Assembly (NCBI GenBank): GCA_015062715.1
Contig: SUUD01000044.1
Span: 1 to 10,814 of the forward strand
Length of the DNA stretch: 10,814 nt
Origin: Olsenella sp.
GTDB lineage: Bacteria > Actinomycetota > Coriobacteriia > Coriobacteriales > Atopobiaceae
Reading direction: 5' to 3'
Part shown: piece after piece, positions 1-6,788 of the stretch
Layout: the number at the start of each line of letters is the position of its first letter
How positions within the stretch are numbered: position 1 is the first letter of the stretch
Program-made: the position numbers and the translations under genes
Notes under the pieces: generated by a model
Told to the model about the DNA's origin: nothing
Seen by the model: the letters and a program-made list of their open reading frames with translations, nothing else
The model's database searches: none

Positions 1-445
1 CGGGCTTGTTGCGGCGGAACCAGGCAAGCAGCGCGATGGGCTGCGCGGCCCAGGTGGACTGGCAGGTCATGGGGTAGATCGCGCGCTCCACGCCCGTCTC
101 GGCAAACTCGTCGCAGATGGCGTCGGCGCGCTCGTCGGTCGAGACGATCGCGGGATAGGTGGGCCTGCCGGCCCCATCGACCAGGCAGAAGCCGTTGCCG
201 TAGCCGGTGAGGCCGATGCCCGCGACGTCCGTTCCGCAGATGCCGGCCAGCTCGAGGGCCTCGTGGATGGCCTCGGCGTTCTTGTCCCAGACCTCGAGGC
301 AGTCGCGCTCGGACCAGCCGGGGTGCGGGACCTCGATGGGAAGGCGGCGGCTGGCCACGGCGACCTCGCGGCCGTCGAGCGAGAAGACCGCGCACTTTAT
401 CTCGGAGCCGCCATTGTCGATGCCAATGAGGTACTTCTCGGACAT
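1..445 (-). CDS. FGGY-family carbohydrate kinase, N-terminal part (cut by window edge)
   Basis: ATP-dependent sugar kinase of the FGGY family, which phosphorylates a pentose, pentulose or polyol in the cytoplasm. The 148 visible residues form the start of the first actin-like domain. They begin MSEKYLIGIDNGGSEIK, the phosphate-1 loop (IGIDNGG at about 6-12), followed by PGWSERD and then GIGLTGYGNGFCLVD, a typical FGGY core strand. The pattern GNGFCLVD...AIVSTDERA resembles L-xylulose kinase (LyxK) and xylulokinases, but substrate cannot be set from this fragment. The ATG at 443-445 is preceded by GAGGAGGT four bases upstream, a strong ribosome binding site. It lies 68 bases after the BtpA-like gene on the same strand, so the two are probably co-transcribed. 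The C-terminal two thirds, including the catalytic base and ATP-binding domain, lie outside the window. Confidence 0.9.
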   Translation of the reverse strand, partial: MSEKYLIGIDNGGSEIKCAVFSLDGREVAVASRRLPIEVPHPGWSERDCLEVWDKNAEAIHEALELAGICGTDVAGIGLTGYGNGFCLVDGAGRPTYPAIVSTDERADAICDEFAETGVERAIYPMTCQSTWAAQPIALLAWFRRNKP

Positions 446-459
446 GGGACCTCCTCGTT

Positions 460-507
460 CCCCACTGGGGGATACTCCCCCACTAGGGGATACTCCCCCA
501 TTGGGGG
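460..507. repeat. Three tandem 18-base hairpin units in the btpA-kinase gap
   Basis: Three consecutive units with an 18-base period (460-476, 477-494, 495-507), each carrying a C-run, a three- or four-base spacer and a G-run: CCCCACTGGGG, CCCCCACTAGGGG and CCCCCATTGGGGG, joined by GATACT or ATACT. In the minus-strand transcript each unit can fold as a short GC stem. Alternatively each G-run can pair with the next C-run around AGUAU. The array ends a few bases before the kinase ribosome binding site and lacks a T-tract, so it does not look like an ordinary intrinsic terminator. A role as an intercistronic stability or translation element, or a protein-binding array, is inference. Confidence 0.7.
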
Positions 508-513
508 TTCAGG

Positions 514-1344
514 CTACAGGGTATCGCGGAACTTGTAGACGACGGCCATGAGCTCCTCGACGCGGGCCTGGTCGACACGGACGTTGTTGAGGTTCTCGTC
601 CTCGAACTGGCCGCCCTCCTTGAAGTAGGTGCCCACGACGGCGGCGTCGGAGGAGGTGAGCTTGGCCTCGATGGTGTTGGGGCGGCAGCCCGTGTTGCAC
701 AGGACCACGACCTCGGGGTTCTTCTTCTTGACCGAGGCCATGAGGTCCTCGTCGACGTCCTGGCCGGCGGCGTTGGCCGAGATGCACAGGCCGTCGGGAT
801 GGGCCTTGAAGATGGTGGAGGCGGCGATGTCGGCCAAGGGGCGCGGGTCCATGGCGCGGTCGGACTCGGGGTTGATGAAGTAGAGCATGCGCAGGCCCTG
901 GAGGTGCAGCTCGGTGCGGCGGCGCTGCAGCTTGGAGAAGTCGTTGTTGTAGAAGCCGCCATCACCCACGTAGACGCCGTGGAAGGTGCCGCGGACGAAG
1001 TCGGCGCCCACGGCGGCGGCCAGCTCGATGCAGGCGGCGCCGTCGGAGATGGCGTCCACGCCAAAGGGCACGCGGATCTCGGAGCGCAGGTTGCCGATGA
1101 CGAAGGCCATGGCAGCCGGGGTGACGTGGCTCATGGTGCGCTCGTAGGGCAGGGAGAACTCGTTGGAGAAGAGGATGCCGTCGACGCCGCCGTCCTGCAG
1201 GGCGTGCAGGTCGTGGCGGGCGTGCTCAATCACGGTCTCGAGGGTGTCGGTGGCCTTCCAGCGCGGGTCGCCCGGCAGGGGGTCAAGGTGCAGCATCGAG
1301 ATGATGGGCTTCTTGACGCCAAACAGTTCCTCGGTCCACAGCAT
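514..1344 (-). CDS. BtpA/SgcQ-family TIM-barrel protein
   Basis: A 276-residue protein of the BtpA/SgcQ family. Family members are predicted TIM-barrel proteins; the name comes from a photosystem I biogenesis factor in cyanobacteria, while bacterial members such as E. coli SgcQ sit in sugar operons and their reaction is not established. Family-like segments are visible: MLHLDPLPGDP at 17-27, DGGVDGILFSNEFSLPY at 51-67, VPFGVDAISDG at 92-102 and FVRGTFHGVYVGDGG at 116-130. The length is close to full size for the family. The ATG at 1344 is preceded by GAGAGGAG about six bases upstream. It is followed by the FGGY kinase, suggesting a metabolic partnership on a phosphorylated sugar, which is inference. 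A hairpin lies just upstream of its ribosome binding site. No signal peptide or membrane segment is seen. Confidence 0.9.
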   Translation of the reverse strand: MLWTEELFGVKKPIISMLHLDPLPGDPRWKATDTLETVIEHARHDLHALQDGGVDGILFSNEFSLPYERTMSHVTPAAMAFVIGNLRSEIRVPFGVDAISDGAACIELAAAVGADFVRGTFHGVYVGDGGFYNNDFSKLQRRRTELHLQGLRMLYFINPESDRAMDPRPLADIAASTIFKAHPDGLCISANAAGQDVDEDLMASVKKKNPEVVVLCNTGCRPNTIEAKLTSSDAAVVGTYFKEGGQFEDENLNNVRVDQARVEELMAVVYKFRDTL

Positions 1345-1360
1345 GGTGCGCTCCTCTCTC

Positions 1361-1385
1361 GGGCGACGCCCCGTGGCGTTCGCCC
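1361..1385 (-). promoter_or_regulatory. Leader hairpin upstream of the BtpA-like gene
   Basis: On the minus strand GGGCGAACGCC, loop ACGG, GGCGTCGCCC forms a ten-pair stem with a single bulged base. It ends 16 bases before the start codon, immediately upstream of the ribosome binding site. It would lie in the 5' untranslated region if the AT-rich island at 1396-1434 holds the promoter. There is no T-tract, so it is not a terminator. A role in translation control or mRNA stability is inference. Confidence 0.45.
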
Positions 1386-1395
1386 ATGGCAGAGT

Positions 1396-1434
1396 GGTAT
1401 AAAAAACTCATTCAGTTATATAGTTTGCGCCAAA
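1396..1434 (-). promoter_or_regulatory. AT-rich promoter-like island for the BtpA-kinase operon
   Basis: An AT-rich patch in GC-rich surroundings, upstream of the BtpA-like gene. On the minus strand it contains TATATA (1417-1422) and TATACC (1396-1401), either of which could be a -10 box; neither has a clear -35 box 16-18 bases away. The near-palindrome TTTGGCGCAAA (1424-1434) directly upstream could be an operator half of the LacI-family kind, but this is weak. Position and base composition support a promoter; the exact boxes are uncertain. Confidence 0.3.
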
Positions 1435-1495
1435 GGCGGCCTGTTGTCCACCGACATTCCGCGAGTGGGCGTGTCGGGGGCCGGAGGCCGCTTTG

Positions 1496-1522
1496 TGACA
1501 TTGGGGACGGTTCTTTTTGTCA
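1496..1522. repeat. Solo copy of the TTGGGGACGGTTCT repeat
   Basis: A single 27-base copy starting TGACATTGGGGACGG and ending TTTTTGTCA, matching the arms of the two large palindromes in the copper operon. It keeps the terminal TGACA/TGTCA inverted ends but lacks the inverted partner. The bases just after it contain a second GTCAACCC (1519-1526 and 1530-1537), possibly debris from a lost partner. It lies in the 300-base gap 1345-1644, between the terminator of the GH3 gene and the promoter region of the BtpA-like gene. The rest of that gap (1386-1395, 1435-1494, 1577-1644) shows nothing recognisable. Confidence 0.8.
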
Positions 1523-1540
1523 ACCCGATGTCAACCCACC

Positions 1541-1576
1541 AAGAGAAAGGACCGGCCTCCCGCAGGAGACCGGTCC
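1541..1576 (-). terminator. Intrinsic terminator of the GH3 lipoprotein gene
   Basis: On the minus strand GGACCGGTCTCC, loop TGCG, GGAGGCCGGTCC forms a twelve-pair stem with one G-T pair, followed by TTTCTCTT. It lies about 70 bases after the stop codon of the GH3 gene and points in the same direction. The opposite strand has no T-tract. This separates the GH3 gene from the BtpA-kinase operon. Confidence 0.85.
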
Positions 1577-1644
1577 AAAGGAGAGAGATGCGCACGCGAC
1601 GCCAGGTTGGGGGGGTCAGAAGGGGCCTGCGGCGCCGTTGCGCC

Positions 1645-4107
1645 TTAGCCCTCGAGGGAGACGAGCGGGTCCACGCAGTACTTGGCGGTGCGCTCGTCCT
1701 CGATCTTGCCGGCGTAGTTGAGGCCGAAGCCGAAGTCGTAGGTGTTGCCCTCGGAGTCGGTGTAGGGCTCGGTGTCGCGCGGCGCGTCCTCGAGCTGCTT
1801 CTCGACCGCGAGCATGTCCTTGGGCATGCCCATGGGCAGCAGGCCGCTGGGCTCGTACTTGCCGGTCACGATGTTGCACGCGGCCTCGGTGGAGCCGGAC
1901 ATGGAGACCAGGATGGCGTCGACGTCAGCCTCGAACTCGTGCACGCACATGGGCTGCATGATGTCGAGGATGACGATGCAGGGCTTGCCGGCCTCGTGGG
2001 CGACCTTGGCGGCGTCGAGGATCTGGTCGAGCTGCCCCTCGTTGACGACCATCGAGGTCGCGCCAAAGTAGCTGCGGTTCTCCTTGGTGCCATCGGGCAG
2101 CGTGTCGCCGGCGATGGACTCCTTGCGGACGAACTCGTTGTCGGCGGTGTAGGGACGGTACTGGACCGACAGGGGCACCCACTCCATGTTCTCGTTGCGG
2201 CCGTCACGCGCGGAGGCGTTGATGGGGGCGGCGGCGCAGACGAGCACGTAGTCGACGTCGGCGATCTCCTCGGCGGTGAGGCGGGTGACGTCCTCGGGAG
2301 CCGGGGCGACGTTGCCGTCGGCGTCGGTCTCGCCGGTGAAGGTCTCGGCCACGACGTCGGTCACGACCTCGAAGTACTTCTCGAGCGTGCCGATGGGCAG
2401 CGGCAGGTCGAGCGTGGCGGGGTTGTCCTTCCAGGGCGAGGTCTCCATGGTGCCGGCGATGTGCTGGGCGGCCGTGTAGCGCTGCGGCACGTAGACCTTG
2501 GGCTTGGCGTCGCCCTCGGCAGCCTTGATAAGGCCGTCCTTGTTCTTGAGCATGACGATGCCCTTTATCTGGGCCTCGAGCGCAGCCTGGATGGCCTCCT
2601 CGTTGCCCTTGTCAACGTCGGCTCGGGCGGCATCGACGTCCACGTAGGGGTCCTCGAACAAACCCGTGTTGAAGTAGGCGAGCAGCAGACGCTGGGCAGA
2701 GGCCTCAAAGTTTGTGCGGGCCTCCTCCTCGCCCAGCTCGGCCACCTGGTCCTCGTACGCGGAGATGAGCAGACCGGGGCCGTTCACGCCGCCCATCTGG
2801 TCGACACCCACGCTCACGGCCTTGGAGGCACGCTTGGCCGGCGTCCAGTCCTCGCCCTCGAGGCCCCAGCAACGGTAGCTCGGGGAGCCCTCCTCGCTCT
2901 TGTCATTGCAGACAAACCAGTCGGTGCACGCGGCGCCCTCGAAGCCGAAGCGCTCACGGAGCAGCTCGCGGATCTTGTACTCGGAGAAGCCCGAGCCCAC
3001 AAGCTCGCCATACTCGCCATCCTCGCTGTAGGCGATGGTGTAGGAGGTCATGACCTCGGCCGCGGAACCGGTCTTGCCATCGAGCTTGAAGGCACCGTCG
3101 ACGAACGGGATCATGAGGGCCTCGAAGTTGCCGCTGGGGTAGATGGCATACTTGCCGCCCTCGGGGTGGGCCTCACGGCCGCCCTCGGAGGCACCCTCCG
3201 CCGGCCAGTGCTTGACCATGGCTGCGACCGAGCCGGTGCCCCAGCCCTGGTCCTCGCCATTGACGACGGTCGACTGAAGGCCATCGCACAAGGCACGGCA
3301 CATGTCACGGGAGAGCGCAGGGTCCTCGCCGAAGGTGCCGGAGTAGCGCTGCCAGCGCGGGTCGGTGGAGACGTCGGTCTGCGGCCCGAGGAAGGTGGTG
3401 ATGCCCATCTCGCGCAGCTCGCGGCCCATGCCGGCACCGGCCTGCTTGGCGACCTCGGGGTCGAAGGTGGCGGCCAGGCCCAAGTTGCCGGGCCAGTTGG
3501 TGCAGTTGCTGCCGTTGCGCGGGTCGGACGCGAAGTTGATGGGCACCTTGTAGCCGGTCGACTCGACATAGGCCTGCAGGCGGTTGGCAAACTCGGCCTG
3601 CTGGAACGCAGGATAGCCCGAGAGGGCGTTCAGGACCGCGCGGACGCTGTTGTCGAGGAACTCCCTCTGCTCGTCAGTGATCTCGTCGCCCTCGAGCTCG
3701 CGCTGGTGGGCCGAGAAGCACATGAGGCCGGCGATCTGCTCGATGGAAAGGCGGCTGGCCAGGTCGGCGGCGCGCTCGGCTGCCGGGAGACGCCAGTCGG
3801 CGTAGGGGACGAGCTCGCCGGTGCCCTCGAAGTCCTTGAAGTAGAAGCCGTCTGCCTCGATGAGGTTGAGGCCGCTCTCGGGCGAGTAGGACAGGCGGGC
3901 GCCGCCGTCCTGCTCGACGACCATGTAGCCAAAGCCAGAGTCGACGCCGATGGCATCGCCTGCAAGCTCTGCCTCGGACTCGGCCGAAGCCTCCTCTGCG
4001 CCCTCGGGCTCCTCGGCAGGCTGCGAGCAGGCCGCGAGCGCGGCCGTGGCGGCACCGGCGGCCGCGACCTTGAGGAAGTTCCTACGGGTGACCTTGTTGG
4101 TGGACAT
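1645..4107 (-). CDS. Glycoside hydrolase family 3 lipoprotein, Tat-exported
   Basis: An 820-residue GH3 enzyme (beta-glucosidase, beta-xylosidase or related exo-acting glycosidase) anchored outside the membrane. The N-terminus has a twin-arginine motif TRRNFLK (7-13), a hydrophobic alanine-rich stretch and a lipobox LAAC with Cys27, then an acidic Ala/Glu linker. GH3 hallmarks are GPQTDVSTDPRWQRYSGTFG (241-260) followed by EDP, KHWP (299-302) and CTDW with predicted nucleophile Asp396. A C-terminal GH3 sandwich domain runs from about 510 to a closing FGFGLNY. No fibronectin-III domain follows, unlike many GH3 enzymes. The frame is open upstream to 4269, but the ATG at 4107 is chosen because it opens the signal peptide and has GAAGGGGGT seven bases before it. 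It lies 200 bases downstream of a sensor kinase gene and ends before an intrinsic terminator. The substrate cannot be told from sequence. Confidence 0.93.
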   Translation of the reverse strand: MSTNKVTRRNFLKVAAAGAATAALAACSQPAEEPEGAEEASAESEAELAGDAIGVDSGFGYMVVEQDGGARLSYSPESGLNLIEADGFYFKDFEGTGELVPYADWRLPAAERAADLASRLSIEQIAGLMCFSAHQRELEGDEITDEQREFLDNSVRAVLNALSGYPAFQQAEFANRLQAYVESTGYKVPINFASDPRNGSNCTNWPGNLGLAATFDPEVAKQAGAGMGRELREMGITTFLGPQTDVSTDPRWQRYSGTFGEDPALSRDMCRALCDGLQSTVVNGEDQGWGTGSVAAMVKHWPAEGASEGGREAHPEGGKYAIYPSGNFEALMIPFVDGAFKLDGKTGSAAEVMTSYTIAYSEDGEYGELVGSGFSEYKIRELLRERFGFEGAACTDWFVCNDKSEEGSPSYRCWGLEGEDWTPAKRASKAVSVGVDQMGGVNGPGLLISAYEDQVAELGEEEARTNFEASAQRLLLAYFNTGLFEDPYVDVDAARADVDKGNEEAIQAALEAQIKGIVMLKNKDGLIKAAEGDAKPKVYVPQRYTAAQHIAGTMETSPWKDNPATLDLPLPIGTLEKYFEVVTDVVAETFTGETDADGNVAPAPEDVTRLTAEEIADVDYVLVCAAAPINASARDGRNENMEWVPLSVQYRPYTADNEFVRKESIAGDTLPDGTKENRSYFGATSMVVNEGQLDQILDAAKVAHEAGKPCIVILDIMQPMCVHEFEADVDAILVSMSGSTEAACNIVTGKYEPSGLLPMGMPKDMLAVEKQLEDAPRDTEPYTDSEGNTYDFGFGLNYAGKIEDERTAKYCVDPLVSLEG

Positions 4108-4181
4108 ATACGTACCCCCTTCTGAAAGAACCTTGCGATGAGGGCATCGTATCGTGGTGCACAAGGCTTCTACCAGCGGTT

Positions 4182-4210
4182 TTGCATGGCTGGTCGATTG
4201 CGTCGCATGG
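4182..4210. promoter_or_regulatory. Two-part motif upstream of the GH3 gene, candidate regulator site
   Basis: On the minus strand CCATGCGAC and CCAGCCATGCAA, 75-103 bases before the GH3 start. The core CCATGC recurs with a 21-base period, about two helical turns, which suits a dimer of a LytTR-type DNA-binding protein on direct repeats. The same CCATGCGAC and CCAG-CATGCAA blocks occur before the response regulator gene. Binding by the LytTR protein encoded nearby is inference. No clear -35/-10 pair was found in the 200-base gap 4108-4307; TACGAT about 45 bases before the start codon is a possible -10. Confidence 0.45.
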
Positions 4211-4307
4211 TTTGCGGGCACCTCTTCTGGCGTGTGCCGCTCACGGTGAAAAGGGTACCGCTCGGGCAAGGGGGCATAGGGAAAGCCCTCCTGTCTCCCA
4301 TGAGGGA

Positions 4308-5597
4308 TCAGCCGGCAGGCAGCAGGATGTGCAGGGCGAAGCTGCCCTCCCTTTGCTCGATCGTCATGTTCCCGCCAAGACGCTCGACGATCATGCGGAT
4401 GCTCTTGAGACCAAAGCCGTGATAGCTGGGGTCGTCCTTGGTGGTCGCAGGCAAGCCGTCGACCAGCTCGGCCATATGAGCGCAGGTGTTCTCCACGGAT
4501 ATGCGCACGAACGTCCCCCGACGCTCGACACGCAGACTCACCAGACGGTTGTCAGGATCAGAGACCTGCTCGGTCGCTTCGATGGCGTTGTCGAGGGCGT
4601 TCCCAAAGAGCGTGTAGAGATCGACCGAGCCCACGTGCGAGAGGGCGGATCCGTCGGCCATGCAGGTGAAGTCGATGCCGCGACCCTCGCAGATGAGGCC
4701 CTTCTCGGTGAGCACGGTATCCAGCGACTCGTTGCCCGTTCGCACGGCAGAGTCGTAGATGAGGACCGCCTGCTCCAGTTCGTCGATGGTCCGGTCGCGC
4801 TCGACGCCCGCAGGCATGTCGCGCAAGGCCGCAATCTGGTGCTTGAGGTCGTGGCACTTGACGTTGATGAGGTCAACGTTCTCCTGCGAGATGCGCTGCT
4901 GACGCTCGCGCTCCACCATGAGCTGCTCCATGATCGCGCGCTCCTGCTCCATGGACGAGTGGCGAAACACGTCGAACTCGATCATGAGCAGCATGACGTT
5001 GCACAGGATGGCCAGGATGGCGACTTCTGGCCCCTGTATGCCGTCCACGCGGACCCACGTGTTGAGGACGTTGGTGACGACCAGCGTGAGCACGACGAAG
5101 GCAAGCATGAAGGCGTTCGTGACGTTGGGCTCGTGGCCACGCGGGTAGCGTCTGATGAGCTGCATGTAGATGAAGTAGCCAATGGCCAGCGACCCCACCA
5201 GCTTGAACGCCTGGAGTCCCATGCCCTCGAGCGGGAACCCCGGGAAATAGCTGGTCATGTTGCGTACGTAGAAGACGAGGTTCTCGGTGGCATAGCCCGC
5301 CGCCGCATAGAAGAGCGCCAGGCGTTTGGAGCTCGAGAACACCAAGTGGATGAGGACGACCGACGCCAAGAAGATGACGATGGTGTTGGCCGAGATGATC
5401 CAATTGGGACCCTGCGCGTTCTCCGCGCTGAGGAGGTTGTTGATGTTGCGGGAGTTGAAGAGCACGAGATAGGCGGCGATCATGGCGACCGCTTTGGGAC
5501 GACTCACCCTGAGCTCGAGCATGGGGATGCAGAAGAGCAGCTCGCAGGCAACGAGGATGTTGCTGAAGCATTCGATGTAGGGCCAGATGGCCGCCAC
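4308..5597 (-). CDS. AgrC-like sensor histidine kinase (GHKL type)
   Basis: A 429-residue membrane sensor kinase that would phosphorylate the LytTR regulator encoded just before it. About six hydrophobic segments fill residues 8-205 (for example 71-85, 131-147, 162-177 and 191-208). A coiled-coil-like Glu/Arg/Gln-rich stretch (215-240) follows, then KCHDLKHQ with likely phospho-acceptor His249. The ATPase domain has NALDNAIEA (333-341) as N-box and HGFGLKSI (393-400) as G-box. This layout matches the peptide-sensing AgrC/ComD class. The start is taken as GTG at 5597, with AGGAGG five bases upstream and one base after the regulator's stop; the frame stays open further upstream to 5651, but that would overlap the regulator. 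No agrB or agrD-like gene is visible nearby, so the signal is unknown. Confidence 0.9.
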   Translation of the reverse strand: MAAIWPYIECFSNILVACELLFCIPMLELRVSRPKAVAMIAAYLVLFNSRNINNLLSAENAQGPNWIISANTIVIFLASVVLIHLVFSSSKRLALFYAAAGYATENLVFYVRNMTSYFPGFPLEGMGLQAFKLVGSLAIGYFIYMQLIRRYPRGHEPNVTNAFMLAFVVLTLVVTNVLNTWVRVDGIQGPEVAILAILCNVMLLMIEFDVFRHSSMEQERAIMEQLMVERERQQRISQENVDLINVKCHDLKHQIAALRDMPAGVERDRTIDELEQAVLIYDSAVRTGNESLDTVLTEKGLICEGRGIDFTCMADGSALSHVGSVDLYTLFGNALDNAIEATEQVSDPDNRLVSLRVERRGTFVRISVENTCAHMAELVDGLPATTKDDPSYHGFGLKSIRMIVERLGGNMTIEQREGSFALHILLPAG

Positions 5598-5598
5598 G

Positions 5599-6300
5599 TC
5601 ACCCTCCTGTCGGCCGCGTGAGCGCATCCATGAACTCGCGCTTGCGCCCACGACTCATCTTGAGCTCGTCGCCTCCCTCGACCGTGACCATGTCTTGGCT
5701 CACGCCAATCACCTTGTCGAGGTTGACGAGGTAGCAGGCATTGCAGAGGGCAAACCCAAAGGGTTCGAGCGTGGTGCTCGCGTTCTTGAGCGAGTCCCAC
5801 ACCTCGAACGTGCCCTGAACCGTATGGTAGATGAGCTTGTGGCGAATGACCTCGACGTAGATGATATCGGCGGTGTTGAGCGTGCGCACACCATCGCGCG
5901 TGGGAATGGTGATGCGCGAGCGACGCTTGCGCGAGGCGACCTCGACCGCCCTGGCCAGCTTGAAGGCGAACGTGGGGTAGCGCACTGGCTTGACCACGAA
6001 GTCGAGGGCACTGACCTCGTAGCCCTTGATGGCGTACTGGGCCATGTTGGTGACGAAGATGATCTCGGAGGTGACCCCGGCGGTACGCAGGCGGCGAGCG
6101 GTCTCCATGCCACCGACCTCGTCCATCTCGATGTCAAGTAGGACGATGTCCTCGGTGGCGCCGGACTCGAGGAAGTCGCGACCGTCCGCGTACTCGCTCA
6201 CCACGAGCTCGACGCCGTTCTCTTTGGAGAATCGTGCGGCCATCGAGGACAGGGACTCCCTGACCTCGGCCTCGTCGTCGACTATCGCGATCCTCAGCAT
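5599..6300 (-). CDS. LytTR-family response regulator (AgrA/LytR type)
   Basis: A 233-residue regulator. The receiver domain (1-120) has the acidic pair Asp8-Asp9, phospho-acceptor Asp56 in LLDIEMD, Thr84 in FVTN and Lys104 in VVKP. The second half (about 125-230) is a LytTR DNA-binding domain, with DIIYVEVIRHKLIYHT and the NACYLVNLDKVIG segment typical of the fold. It is the first gene of a two-gene operon; its stop TGA is separated by one base from the GTG of the kinase, so translation is probably coupled. ATG at 6300 follows GGGGGAAGG closely. The motif at 6379-6398 upstream, shared with the GH3 gene, suggests autoregulation and control of GH3. That link is inference from the sequence match. 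Confidence 0.93.
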   Translation of the reverse strand: MLRIAIVDDEAEVRESLSSMAARFSKENGVELVVSEYADGRDFLESGATEDIVLLDIEMDEVGGMETARRLRTAGVTSEIIFVTNMAQYAIKGYEVSALDFVVKPVRYPTFAFKLARAVEVASRKRRSRITIPTRDGVRTLNTADIIYVEVIRHKLIYHTVQGTFEVWDSLKNASTTLEPFGFALCNACYLVNLDKVIGVSQDMVTVEGGDELKMSRGRKREFMDALTRPTGG

Positions 6301-6378
6301 ACCTTCCCCCGATTATGGATGCACCCATCATGAAGGGTACCCGAGAGGGCAGATGCCTTTCCACACCTCTCGCACAGA

Positions 6379-6398
6379 TTGCATGCTGGGTCGCATGG
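6379..6398. promoter_or_regulatory. Two-part motif upstream of the response regulator gene
   Basis: On the minus strand CCATGCGACCCAGCATGCAA, 79-98 bases before the regulator's start codon. It matches the motif before the GH3 gene except that eight or nine bases between the blocks are missing here, giving a CATGC spacing of 12 rather than 21. It sits in the gap 6301-6549, which otherwise holds a short GGGG-CAAT-CCCC stem (about 6411-6424), a possible degenerate repeat at 6428-6455 and no gene. Confidence 0.4.
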
Positions 6399-6549
6399 AT
6401 TGTCGGGAAGGGGGCAATCCCCTCTCGTGTCTTTAGCAACTGTCCCCGCAGGTGACGCAGTGACAACGTTTCCGGACCAGATTGCAGCTCCGGGACGCCG
6501 TCGCTGTGCTACCTACGAGGACAGTCAGCTGGGTTTGGTAGCCGCAGCC

Positions 6550-6759
6550 CTACGCCACGCTGGCCTTGAAGCCGACGCCCTCGACGGCCGCCACGAGCTT
6601 GTCGTCGGACGCCACCACGCCCGCCTCGAGCGTGGCCTTGCCCTCCTCGAGCGAGACCTCGACGTTGCGCACGCCCGGCACGGCCTCGAGGGCCGCCTTG
6701 GTCTTTGCGACGCACTTGGGGCAGTGCATGCCCTCGACCTTGAGCTCGACGTTCCTCAT
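6550..6759 (-). CDS. copZ: Copper chaperone, heavy-metal-associated domain protein
   Basis: A 69-residue single HMA domain, the full size of CopZ-type chaperones. The metal site is GMHCPKC at 10-16, with Cys13 and Cys16; His precedes the first Cys where MxCxxC proteins often have Thr. The remaining pattern, ALEAVPGVRNVEVSLEEGKATLE and a C-terminal VEGVGFKASV, is standard for the ferredoxin-like fold. It would carry Cu(I) in the cytoplasm and hand it to the N-terminal domain or membrane entry of CopA. It is the third gene of the copper cassette, 87 bases after copA, with a 40-base-arm palindrome filling most of that gap. ATG at 6759 follows AAAGGAAG. No obvious intrinsic terminator was found downstream. 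Confidence 0.92.
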   Translation of the reverse strand: MRNVELKVEGMHCPKCVAKTKAALEAVPGVRNVEVSLEEGKATLEAGVVASDDKLVAAVEGVGFKASVA

Positions 6760-6788
6760 GATGTGCTTCCTTTCTCTCTCTAACGGGT

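Noticed and set aside
460..507. CsoR operators or a CRISPR array in the tandem 18-base units
   Set aside because: The C-run/G-run look recalls the operator at 9639-9657, but the half-site order and the TA flanks do not match. Units are contiguous with no spacers, so it is not CRISPR.
799..4125. A very long open frame on the plus strand opposite the BtpA-like and GH3 genes
   Set aside because: It runs across the terminator and gap, is rich in Gly/Val/Ala/His/Asp/Leu without family motifs, and is opposite clearly recognisable genes. Long antisense frames are common in GC-rich DNA.
4108..4269. An N-terminal extension of the GH3 protein from a TTG at 4269
   Set aside because: It would place 54 polar residues before a Tat/lipoprotein signal peptide; the ATG at 4107 has a good ribosome binding site and opens the signal peptide.
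4182..5621. A plus-strand open frame opposite the sensor kinase
   Set aside because: Antisense shadow, rich in Asp, Glu, His and Arg, with no motif; the minus-strand kinase is unambiguous.
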